Shown one piece after another: positions 11,502 through 21,076 of a stretch of DNA of 64,000 bases. The stretch comes from Pristionchus mayeri (Eukaryota; Nematoda; Chromadorea; Rhabditida; Neodiplogasteridae). Position numbers and translations under genes: made by a program. The notes beneath the pieces were generated by a model. The model saw only the letters and a list, made by a program, of their open reading frames with translations. It was not told the origin of the DNA and ran no database searches. Positions within the stretch are counted from its first letter, which is position 1, and every line of letters starts with the position of its first letter. The stretch lies in the NCBI GenBank assembly GCA_036245805.1, contig BTRK01000005.1, positions 28,315,469 through 28,379,468 of the forward strand. The letters run 5' to 3'.

Positions 11502-11802
11502 ATGCTGATGAGCATCGAACAACTGGTGGTTCTTCCTTCTCTTCTCATTGATGCGAGCAAGAGTCTCTCTTCTCCCGTATTCAAGACCATCTCAACAGTC
11601 CTTGGTGAGAAATTGCATGATGCTCCTCATATGGATAGGGACGGATGTGTTGCTCCATGCTACTCTTCGTCTATGAATTCTATGTACATCTTTTAGGAAT
11701 CTAGACAGTTCAGATCTGATCCATTCCCTTGCAGACAACTTCTTCGAAGAGAAACGAGAAGCATCCGAAGAAATCATGGAATCATTCGACCAAGTCTGCT
11801 GA
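11502..11802 (+). CDS. Small two-exon peptide gene, family copy 4
   Basis: Exon 1 (11502-11604, 103 bp) and exon 2 (11735-11802, 68 bp) flank a 130-bp GT-AG intron in phase 1. The 56-residue product is MLMSIEQLVVLP... joined to DNFFEEKREASEE and ending ESFDQVC. A LINE insertion just downstream duplicated 279 bp including exon 2, but the upstream copy keeps this gene complete. It is head-to-head with copy 3. No known domain. A mature form could be the acidic C-terminal half, but no dibasic processing site is seen. Confidence 0.78.
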
Positions 11803-11888
11803 ACAATCCTTCCTTCCTTCCTTCTCTTCCTTCACTTAAGATGAGATCTCGCCCCATAGCTCAAGCATAATTTCTTTCATTTCAATAT
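11610..11888 (+). repeat. 279-bp direct repeat, left copy (target duplication)
   Basis: Matches 14107-14385 with a single mismatch found by eye. It covers most of the intron, exon 2 and 3' flank of peptide copy 4. It directly abuts the LINE on each side, which fits an unusually long target-site duplication. Confidence 0.85.
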
Positions 11889-14106
11889 ATATTTTATATA
11901 TTTTATCTACGCTCGGCGGCGCAACGAAAGACGAATAATTACTTATGTGTTATGATACAAGAGAGTTGACTCTCCTCACACTGAGGTCGAATACGATAGG
12001 AAGGGGGGAATGAGGGGGAAGGAGGTGCAATCGTAAAATGCGAAGATCCAATCGGCTGGTCTCATCTGTCTTCGTCTGTTCTGATCGGGAGTTTTATCGA
12101 GGAGGAGGCACTCGAGGTAGACCAGGTAGACTCTGCTCCGAGATCCAGCGTCAGGGGATCTCTAAAGGGGGGAGGGGGTGAGAATGAAGGAATGTGGTAA
12201 GGTAGTGGAAGGAGGGAATACTATTGGAAAATATATTTCCGAAAATCAAATTCTAGAGTTATCAATCTCTTCTTGAAGACAGGGATGCTGGGGGATGACA
12301 ATACATGGGTGGGGAGAGCGTTTAAAATCCTAGCAACTCTACGAGAAAAACAATGATATCGAGGTGTGGATTTGTTTTTCTCAATATAGATTCCAAAGTT
12401 GTTGGTCCTTTCTCTTAGGGGAGCAAACAGGAAAAATTTACTTCTATCGAGTATGGTGTCTCCATACATGATCCTACGGGCCAGGACTAGATCATAAGTG
12501 ACTCTCCTCTCAAAAAGCGCTTGAAGACCGAGGAAGGACAGACGTTGAGAGTAGGAGGGAAGACCAAGAGGATATGATGGAGATGGAAAGCATCTATAGT
12601 ATAGAATACGAGTGAATTTCTCTTGTATTTTCTCAAGCTTCTGACTCTGTTTCTTGATATGAGGGTTCCAGAAGGGGCAAGCGAATTCAATGTGAGGGAG
12701 AACATATGTTTTAAAGCATTTGATAAGGATAGTGGGATCATTAACGGATACAGCACGAAGCATAATATGCATGACAGTGGTGGCTTTTTTTACACGATCA
12801 TCAATACTGGCAGAGTTATTTAGGGTGGGCAGTACTTGGACGCCGAGATCGCGTTGTTGAGGGACTTGCTCGAGGATAACATTATTAATGAGATAATGAG
12901 GAGCAAGAGAAGAACCTATGTGGAGATGTGTGCATTTAGATTCGGAGAGAGATAATTGATTGGATACAGTCCATGAATAGATAGCATCTAGGGCATACTG
13001 TAATTGGGCAGTGCGAGAGGCTTTATTTTTAATAGAATAGGAAACATAAATCTTAATGTCATCTGCATATGCTTTCACAAACACATCGGGGAAGGGAGCA
13101 ATGACATATGTAATATCAGATATATAAAGAGAGAATAGAATAGGCCCTAGTACAGATCCTTGTGGTACGCCGGAGAGAACAGGGAAGGACTTAGATACGG
13201 TAGTACCTAACCTTACGGAGAAGTGCCTATCCGTTACAAAATCAGAGATCCAATTTAGAAGGTTACCATTAATACCATAATGCAAGCATTTAGAGAGAAG
13301 TTTAGGGAAAGGGACGGTGTCAAATGCACGAGAGAAGTCGAGGTAAATAACATCAGTTTGTTCTTTACGAGAATGAGCGAGAGTCCAGTCATTTTCACAG
13401 TCCACAAGGTTAGTAAGAACAGAGGCACCGGATCGAAAACCATGTTGGTAATTAGGGATGATATTGGAACGGTAAAGGTAAGGGGCAAGCTTATGTTTGA
13501 CAAGGCGTTCCATTGTTTTAGAGGCAGGAGATAGTATGGCAATAGGGCGATAAGAATCGGGTGACTGGGGATTCTTATTTGGTTTGGGAATTGGGGTAAT
13601 GAGTGAGAATTTCCATAATGATGGGACAGTGCCAGTTTCCATACTAATATTGAAGATATCACATAGGGGGAGGGAGAGGGCACGTGCACATTTACGAAAT
13701 ACAATCTGAGGAATGTTATCATGACCCGTAGAACATGATGGGGAGAGCTGCTTTAAAGCCTTATGCACGTCATGGGGGAAGAAAGATACATTTCTTAGAT
13801 ATGAATGAGAGGGGTGAGATGGAATGGAGGGTACTAATCCGTCATCAAGTGTGAAGTGAGAAGCAAAACGGGATGCGAGAGTATTTGCTATATCTAAGGT
13901 ACTAGTTGCGATATTTCCAGAGGAATCAATAAGTTGTTTGGGGATGGATGGCTTCGGTTGGGTAAGGGTACGGATGTGACGGTAGAGATCTTTAGTGTTT
14001 TTTAGTTTTTTATGTTCGCAAAATTGGTTCCATTTTTTAATTTGGAATAATAGATCTCTACTGCACTTCTCGTATTGAAGGCGAATTGAGAGTAAATTAT
14101 ACTTAA
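11889..14106 (-). mobile_element. 5'-truncated non-LTR retrotransposon
   Basis: About 2.2 kb bounded exactly by the 279-bp direct repeats. On the minus strand it starts inside the coding region just before the reverse transcriptase, has a 3' UTR at about 12220-11910, and ends in an A/T-rich tail (TAAAATATATAAAATATATA). No endonuclease is present. Its RT sequence differs clearly from the LINE at 2-6 kb, so it is another family. One mismatch between the flanking repeats suggests a recent insertion. Confidence 0.8.
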
Positions 14107-14155
14107 AAATTGCATGATGCTCCTCATATGGATAGGGACGGATGTGTTGCTCCAT
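12221..14155 (-). pseudogene. Reverse transcriptase ORF of the truncated LINE
   Basis: A 644-codon open frame with RT motifs YRPIAILSPASKTMERL, YLDFSRAFDTVPF, GVPQGSVLGPILF and AYADDIKIYV. The first 17 codons (14155 to about 14106) lie in the duplicated target DNA and are probably fortuitous; element sequence starts near KYNLLS. The endonuclease half is missing through 5' truncation, so the element cannot move by itself although the RT frame is intact. Confidence 0.8.
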
Positions 14156-14385
14156 GCTACTCTTCGTCTATGAATTCTATGTACATCTTTTAGGAATCTA
14201 GACAGTTCAGATCTGATCCATTCCCTTGCAGACAACTTCTTCGAAGAGAAACGAGAAGCATCCGAAGAAATCATGGAATCATTCGACCAAGTCTGCTGAA
14301 CAATCCTTCCTTCCTTCCTTCTCTTCCTTCACTTAAGATGAGATCTCGCCCCATCGCTCAAGCATAATTTCTTTCATTTCAATAT
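14107..14385 (+). repeat. 279-bp direct repeat, right copy
   Basis: Second copy of 11610-11888, on the 5' side of the LINE. It carries an orphan copy of peptide exon 2. Confidence 0.85.
14232..14299 (+). pseudogene. Orphan exon 2 of peptide copy 4
   Basis: Identical to exon 2 of copy 4 (NFFEEKREAS...ESFDQVC, stop), with its acceptor CAG, but separated from any exon 1 by the LINE. It was created by the target duplication. It could in principle serve as an alternative terminal exon of copy 4 over a 2.6-kb intron. Confidence 0.75.
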
Positions 14386-14409
14386 TTGTTCCGATTTTCT
14401 TCCTTCTCT

Positions 14410-14432
14410 CCCCCCCCCCCCCCCCCCCCCCC
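14410..14432. repeat. Poly-C tract
   Basis: An uninterrupted run of 23 C. Its length is likely to be uncertain in the assembly. Confidence 0.8.
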
Positions 14433-14727
14433 GCCCCCCGCCTGTACATTGACATGGAAACTGTGTGAGGGAATTGCTCATACATAAAGTTTACCTTAAA
14501 TCTGGTTGTCGTGAATAGATACACTTTATAAACTCATAATTAGAGACCGCAAGGTGGTTGACCGAAATGCTCTGGCACGGTCATTTGTGGGTCTAATGTA
14601 TTCCTGTGAGGCTGAATAACGTCATACCTTTTACCGTTTGTCGATATCTTATCTCTTACTCAACTTACGGCGGAAAAAGTCCTCTAAAGAGTCACAATGG
14701 AAAGGTAGTCGAAATCGGGACGAGAGC

Positions 14728-14910
14728 AGAGTGGGCGGAGCCCGCTCTGCATGGTTTCTCCAAAACTTTGAGCATGGCTTCGCTTCGAGCTGCTCGAGGA
14801 GGAGAGGAAAGGCAGAGGTCCTCTAGAGCGCGCGCGCTCTACACACGCCGGGTGAGAGACAAGGCGAACGAGCGCGCTCAGACTCCGCCCCCTTGCACTC
14901 CCATTTGCGC
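14728..14910. repeat. GC-rich dispersed repeat, copy 2
   Basis: Diverged reverse-complement relative of 8490-8740. It is much more GC-rich (several CGCGCG runs) than its surroundings. Confidence 0.4.
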
Positions 14911-15960
14911 GCGTTCGGCAACTTAAAAAATAAAACTACAAATAAGAGAAAATTCCTAAAATTACGATTTCGATGTCAATCGACGCCTACATTCAGGGAA
15001 AATCGAGTAAACCATGCCCACGTTAAGAATTGACACTAGAATCACTCTAATGATCCAACAGAACACATTCTTAACCCTAAATCAATACTTTTGAGATATT
15101 TCTAACAGGATTTTTCATGACGGGCACCCTGCCGTTTTTAGAGGCCCCTCAGACCTACACAAAAACATTTTTTTCAAATTTTTTGGTTACGAATTCGCAT
15201 TGTAGTCGCTTGGTCCAAATTTTGAGGCAACCCTTTCTCCCTCAAAGTGGGCGGATCATAATTAGATGTTCCTTATAATTTGGTACGAGAAACACTGTCC
15301 AACTGAGAATGGTAAATGTGTTGTTATTTCGAGCGTCGAATGATTCGCTCGCGAGCGCAATGAATTTACCGCTCGAGCGACGATTGCTCGCGAAAAACGC
15401 TCGAGCGAACAAGAATAGGACTATTCAACGCAGTTAAAGTTCTCGTTCACACACAAAAGATATTATAAGTTTTTTTTTAAATGAAACGAGCGATATTTCA
15501 AAAAGTATTGTGCTGAATAATAAATGAGTATTCATCATTTCCAGTCGAACAATAGTATGAGAAGTCTACTATATTTCGTCAATCAGCTTCTATCTCGGTT
15601 TCGTAACTACTGAAGACAATCCAACATAGATACTTCGATCCTATTTGTCACAAAGAACACAGACCTGATATCAGCATTTATGTTCCCATGAATTTATTGG
15701 AGATCACTGTTCCTGAAACAGAGAGCCACTGTTTCTAGAGTTTTTCGTGATAAGAATGAGGTGTAATAACCATCTCATAAGCCTTGCGAATTCAATATTT
15801 TTGTGGGGATTGTATTACGAAAATAGGCGATTCTTTATGAACATAGGACATGATATGACACGTTCCAACTCAATATACAAACAATCAAAGGAGCAAATAT
15901 TGATGAGCAACCACTAAGGAATAAGAGTGCTATCAAATTTTAAACTTGATTGCGAAGGAT
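14911..15960. other. Intergenic DNA with CGCTCGAGCG palindromes
   Basis: No gene recognised. At about 15330-15415 a cluster of overlapping CGCTCG/CGAGCG palindromes stands out from AT-rich surroundings. The last 180 bp are homologous to the 3' flank of peptide copy 3. Confidence 0.4.
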
Positions 15961-16246
15961 TCAGCATATTTGGCTAAATGATTCAATAATTTGGGCCGAT
16001 GCTTCTTGTCTCACTTCGACTTCGTAGTAGCCATCTGGAATGCATTGAATCGGGTTTTAGCTTTAGCTTGAACACAATAAGGCTACTAGAAGGAGAAATT
16101 CTGTTGACGCATTGCGTGGCATTCTAGAGAAGTGAAAAAGGGCATTTCTCACCTAGAACACATGAGAAGACAGGCGAGGAGAGACTCTTACTCGCATCGA
16201 TGAGAAGAGAAGGAAGAACCACCAGATACTCGAGGCTCAGATGCAT
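15961..16246 (-). CDS. Small two-exon peptide gene, family copy 5
   Basis: Exon 1 is 16153-16246 (94 bp, three codons shorter than the others) and exon 2 is 15961-16034 (74 bp, two codons longer), joined in phase 1 across a 118-bp intron. The product starts MHLSLEYLVVLP, keeps LIDASKSLSSPVF, has a distinct middle (GYYEVEVRQEAS) and ends ESFSQIC. Length changes are whole codons in both exons, which argues for coding constraint. It is the most divergent member and has no recognised head-to-head partner. Confidence 0.7.
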
Positions 16247-16316
16247 TGTTGAGTGTTGAATCGAAGAGGAATTGACGCTCAAAAACTGATTTATGCGTCA
16301 TCCATCTCTTACCATT

Positions 16317-16444
16317 TATATACCCCTTCAGCTTATTGACTATTTATTGTAGTTTGTCGTCTTTCACTCTTCTTTATTCTCTCTCAGTTTCCCACATTCC
16401 CTCTCAGAAATGATAAGCTGATTATATAGAAGTCGGCCGGAAGC
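16317..16444 (-). promoter_or_regulatory. Promoter of peptide copy 5
   Basis: On the minus strand: GCTTCCGGCCGAC (16432-16444, a diverged form of the family motif), GATA sites (TTATCA at about 16411-16416), and TATATAAA (about 16316-16323). Confidence 0.5.
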
Positions 16445-17157
16445 ATTCACAATGGTCTTATTCACATGACTAATCTGGCACACTTTTCAATAGCACGCCC
16501 TCAGGATGACTATGGAAGAGGTTCTTATTCCACGTAGGCACGCTCGAATGACTAAAATTTAGATTGATTGTCAAATTAAAATTCCCATTATTATCTAGGA
16601 TCTCAGCCATTTCGTAACTATCAGATTTTGTAGAAGAGGTCCACATTTGCCGAAAAATCTGGAACTAAGCTGCTTCCAGTCGCTTCTCAGTCTGGAATGC
16701 ATAGAGACCACAAGCCACGCCCACTTTCAGGAATATTGGTCCGACAGTATGAATTCTTAACCAAATTGGACGATCAAAAGTGATTTCGATAGCTCTTAGG
16801 ATCCTTCACAAATGACCACTGGAGCATCATGAACAGACCGCTCTAATTAGGTGAGCATACGCTAATTAAGGCGATGTATAGACGTAAAAAGGGTCATTAT
16901 ACTAGTGTGCAGCTGCTCCACTCGCAGTTTGTAGTTCCTATCAGTAAGAAACAACTTGCAAAATTGGAAAACAGAAGGATGTTTTTCCGAACTGTCGGAA
17001 CGTTTACCAGATTTAATAAAAAAATTACAAAAAAGTGCAAACCTATTCCTATAGAGGGGATTGGAACCTGAAGGATTCGGGCAAAAGAGGCAGACCTCTA
17101 CCACCACACCATGTGGACAGTTGGTATAGCAAGATCAAAATGGACTTGATGACTTGT
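16445..17157. other. Intergenic, with a tRNA-like relic near 17045-17118 (-)
   Basis: No gene recognised. On the minus strand, GTGTGGTGGTAGAGG followed about 30 bp later by GGTTCCAATCC resembles a tRNA A-box/B-box pair, but stems do not form, so at most this is a decayed tRNA-derived retroposon. Confidence 0.35.
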
Positions 17158-17880
17158 TCATTTTTCACAAATTTCCGTGTGTAAGGTTTTCATATAATAT
17201 TTCTTTCCAGAGTTAAAATATTGTTCTAAATGACACAGCATGGTCTTATTCAGACAGAAAGGGTTGCATTGGGCACACAAAGTGCCTGGTACGACGATTT
17301 TGGCAGAACGCGTTGTGGTCTCTAGGAATGCACCCTTTTTATTAAGATGCTGCAATTAAAATGAGATATCTTTGTATTTGCGTGACGGTAAGAGGATGCT
17401 CCCATGCAGTGGCCGACTGTCTGAATTGAATGCCACTCCCTGCATTTGTAATCACACTCACATTATCAAAGAAAGTGATAAGAGAGGCCTTATTCAGAGT
17501 AGCATTCGAAATTTGTATTTTGTCGTTTTCAATCGTACTTCGATCTTCAATTGTTTGGCTAAGTCAAGAATCGATTTAATATGATCTGCAGAAGCAGATC
17601 CGGAAGTCTCCAGTCCCTAGCATCTGTCTATCACATCACACAGGGGGAGATTTAATGCACAACCCTGCAACTTTCATCCCCAAACTGATAAATAAAGTGC
17701 TTAACTTGTTGCACAAGAATATCCCCCCTGAATCTGCCCACACATCTGTAGCCGATGCATGTCCGAAAAGAACGAATCTGATTGATTCCTGACTATCGAA
17801 CTTACGATGAATTTGCTTCGGTGTTCGAATAATGAGTTGGCCAGAACAAGAATAGATGTGAAGAGGAGGAGGGAAAGCAT
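17158..17880 (-). CDS. Probable secreted Cys-containing protein (provisional model)
   Basis: The first exon (ATG at 17880) encodes a good signal peptide, MLSLLLFTSILVLA. Downstream minus-strand exons include one reading KASLITFFDN...SGIQFRQSATAWEHPLT and a last exon reading HLNKKGAFLETTTRSAK...GTLCAQCNPFCLNKTMLC, ending at 17158. The last two join in phase 0 across a short intron with TTGCAG acceptor. I could not phase the middle exons (about 17590-17750), so the model is incomplete or the gene is damaged. Family not recognised. Confidence 0.4.
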
Positions 17881-19104
17881 AGGTGGAACAGAGTGAGTAC
17901 TGCCACACTGGAAGATCTTATGGCCATTCGGTAATTGTCAGTTCAAGGCACCATATATTTACATGAAAAATTGAGAGAAGCAGTGAAAGTAACACTCAGA
18001 ATGCTGTTAGTAGGTGCATCTACACCCCGATCAAAGTAATTCGCACGTGAATCTAAATTCAGTCGGACTCATAAAAATAATGGCGACTTTGCCTCGGAAT
18101 CAACATAGATTCGGCGAAAATTGGATTCCCGTTCTATGCGCCGGCAATGAGTTTGCACTGAATTAGTATTCCGGATTCCATGCACACTTCGGGATCATGA
18201 AAAAACTTCGGGATATACAAAGTTAATTAATTCAGCTATATTTCGATTATATCGCAGCCTACTGTGAATCGACAATGTGCATATCTAGTTATCACATCAT
18301 CTGACTAATCTTGTTCTAATAGATTAAACTTATTTTATTCAACAATTGCTATAAAATCAATATCGATATTTGGAATTCTCCCTCTCTAGATTCGAAGACA
18401 AATTTCGTCTCCGCCTTTCAAACACCCAATTACGAGGATCGAAAAGTTCCTCTACTTCTCTTCTACAAACCAACTCGGTCAACACCTCAAGAATGCGGCC
18501 AAATCTCCCTCTAGGAATGTACGTTTTCATTTTATTATTCCAATTTCGAAATAAAATCATTTACAGTATTCACCGAATTCCCCTCGGACGAACCAGGAAT
18601 TTTCTCATTCCCGCAGTATACCATTGCTACCTTTCGGTTATTGGTGAAAATGAATAGTAAATTCAAAATAATTGTTATATTTTAGTGATTTCTGCGCTCA
18701 TAAATTTTCTAACAATGATTATAATTTTGAAAAAGTCTGACACTTTCCATGTAAGTGTTCAAAATAACACAAAAACAGACGGTGATTTTTCAGTTTTCGT
18801 TTCTTCTTATTCTTTGTGAAGTTCTATTGAGCGGTTTAATGAAGCTTCTGGTAATCATAAATGATAGATATGAGCTCTAAAAGAATTCAGATTCGGAGTT
18901 TGATGGCGATTGGTTTGAGCGACGATTTCTACCTTCTCTGTTTTGAAATGTTCTTTGATTTGGGTTTGTGCGTTTATGCTAGAGAAGTCTTTTTTTTCTT
19001 CAGCAATTCTCGCATTTGCTTTTCTTATGAGTGTAAATCGATTCGCTCTTATTCTCTTCCCGACAAGGCCGATTCTTAACAATAAAAGGTCATTTTGAGC
19101 GCAA
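17881..19104. other. Unresolved region upstream of the receptor-like gene
   Basis: A minus-strand open segment (about 18515-18357: GRILEVLTELVCRREVEELF..., ending YRY stop) follows a plausible acceptor and may be an exon, but no partner exons were found. I looked for exons carrying TM1-3 of a receptor on the plus strand and found none convincing. Confidence 0.3.
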
Positions 19105-20038
19105 ATGGCCAGTGTCATTCAGTATCTGCACTTCAGAATCGTCCAGTTCCTTCTCAGTGCTCTTGTCTGGGTGATTTCTCTGCTGGGCGCAGTCGGATTC
19201 TTCATCGGGAGATGCGAACGGTGAGCGATATGCACTTGATGGTAGTAAAAAATGAGAAAGATAACAGGATGACTCATTCGTCTTAGTCATACGATAGCCA
19301 ATAAACGTATTCAGACGAGTTCTCGAAGATGGAACCTTCTCAGATGCGTGCATCCATAGCTTAGCGTACAATGGAACTTTCAAGGAGTACTTGGAGCATC
19401 CGGCACTCTACGACACAGCGCAAATAATACGGGATGTGAGAATGACTGGAGAACATGAAATATCGATAATTTGGACTCTCAGATTCTCATTCGATGCTAT
19501 GATATTTTGCCTGCTGTTGCCTTCATTATTTATATCATAATAACTGTTTTAATTTTAAAAAGAAGGAGGTTTGAAGGCTAATCGATGTTTTTTATCGATC
19601 GATTCCAGTTCATTATCCTCATCAAAAACACGCAGTGACTTCAAAACTTTAGCACAGGGTTTCGTTGTGCTGCTCGTTTATGGAGTAGGTTGCAAATGGA
19701 AATTTATGCAAAAAGATTCAGAGCGGAACTGAAATTTCAGATCGGGTCCATCCTCAATCTCTTCCTCAACAATAGCTACAATAAAATTCGGTTAGGAAGT
19801 GTGCAGAGCTACTATAGAGCAACATATTTCTCTTCTCAGGGTGAATTCGGGCGCTCTCATGCAATTCCTTCTCTTTCTCTATATCTCGGTCGATGTCATA
19901 ACGGTGACCGTAATCCCTCTATCGATCTTCCTGACTGTTCCTGCCCTTCGGGCGGCGCCGTATGAGATGGTGAAGGGATGGAGAGCACGGAATAGAAGGA
20001 GTACTCTCACTCTCGTCCACGCCAACGAATCACGATAA
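19105..20038 (+). CDS. Serpentine-receptor-like protein, C-terminal four TM segments
   Basis: Six exons join with consistent phases: 19105-19220, 19315-19435, 19483-19568, 19609-19684, 19741-19790, 19840-20038. The roughly 215-residue product has a hydrophobic segment at about 11-33, an extracellular-type loop with one Cys (FSDACIHSL), and three further segments at about 86-105, 122-140 and 155-182, then a basic tail. This looks like TM4-TM7 of a nematode chemoreceptor; a first part with TM1-3 would be expected upstream but is not seen. The ATG at 19105 may be internal to a longer exon. The receptor class cannot be named. Confidence 0.6.
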
Positions 20039-21076
20039 TTTCGTTTATCGCCGTTTTGTGATTGCGTTTCGCCATAATTATTTGATAAAATGCCTTTCTC
20101 TACTTTTATCGTTTTCAGGATTTTCTAATCTACAGCGAACACATTTAGGAATAGTAACTCATACGCCGTTTTGTGATTGCGTTTTTGTGAATACATCCGC
20201 CGCAAGCTACCGAAGACTCTCCGGAAACTCTCCGCATAAATACCCTTGGTGGATAAATAATTGAATTGAATTGAATACATGTCCAGCTAAGAAAACGATA
20301 ACCAGTGTATTTTGAACGTTGAAAAATTGTTTCCTTTTCCGATTTCCTCGGTGAATCAGAGGTCAAAATATGGACGTGCCATACACTGGGAAAGCAGCAA
20401 TTTGAGTATCAGTTGGACTGGCCGCACAATTTGAATACTTGCAATTTGGAGCAAGATGGGCGGGTGCAAATGCTTTCAACCAGTGAACACAGATCGTAAA
20501 GATGATAGCGAAGAAGGATGTGATCGGAGGGGCGGAATAGTTGACCCCTTCGGTTACAACCAGATTCTCGGGTTATACTTCTCACAATTAGCTGCTTATC
20601 TACGGGGCAATGGGGCAGATCAATACCAGGCAATTTAATAAGTTTACGATCTGTTAGTCTTCCTATTATATTTTATGTAATATTCTCAAATGTGCAGAAT
20701 ATGAATATGTCAACAAAACAAGAATTGAACACTGTCAAAAGCTATTCCTCTCGAGAGGGTTCTTTGCTATATCGAGTACCGGACAACTCAGGTGCAGCAC
20801 GGGGTCTGGCCACCGCATACGCCGCTATTTCCTTGAGATCGGGTGGTTCCGGGGACTAGCCCAGGGCCTCGAGTGGGGGGGGGGGGGGGGGGTTAGAACC
20901 GGGGGGTTAGGCTCGTCAGCCTATCCTCTACCCGAATGAACCACCCGTGGCAAAGAAGGCAGGAAAGAAACGGGGATAGCACACAAAGGACAATTCCACA
21001 ATGGAAGGGGATGGGGAAGGGAGAGGAGGAATTCGAGGTCAGGCCATGCAAGCAAATGCCCCCCCCACCCCAGACA
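20039..21076. other. Intergenic; short direct repeats, poly-G and tRNA-like relic
   Basis: GCCGTTTTGTGATTGCGTTT occurs twice (about 20050 and 20163). A poly-G tract lies at about 20875-20892. At about 20888-20945, minus strand, TGGTTCATTCGGGTAGAGG, a TAGGC/GCCTA stem and GGTTCTAACC look like a tRNA D-arm, anticodon stem and B-box without acceptor pairing. Confidence 0.4.

Noticed and set aside
2357..14155. Treating the two LINEs as one family
   Set aside because: Their RT motifs differ (FKKAFDSIDH vs FSRAFDTVPF; YADDLKLF vs YADDIKIY), and tails and truncation differ.
14106..14155. MEQHIRPYPYEEHH as the true start of the RT protein
   Set aside because: These codons lie in the 279-bp duplicated target, which also occurs at the other end of the element, so they are host sequence.
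17045..17118. Possible tRNA gene on the minus strand
   Set aside because: A- and B-box-like sequences are present, but neither the acceptor nor the T stem pairs.
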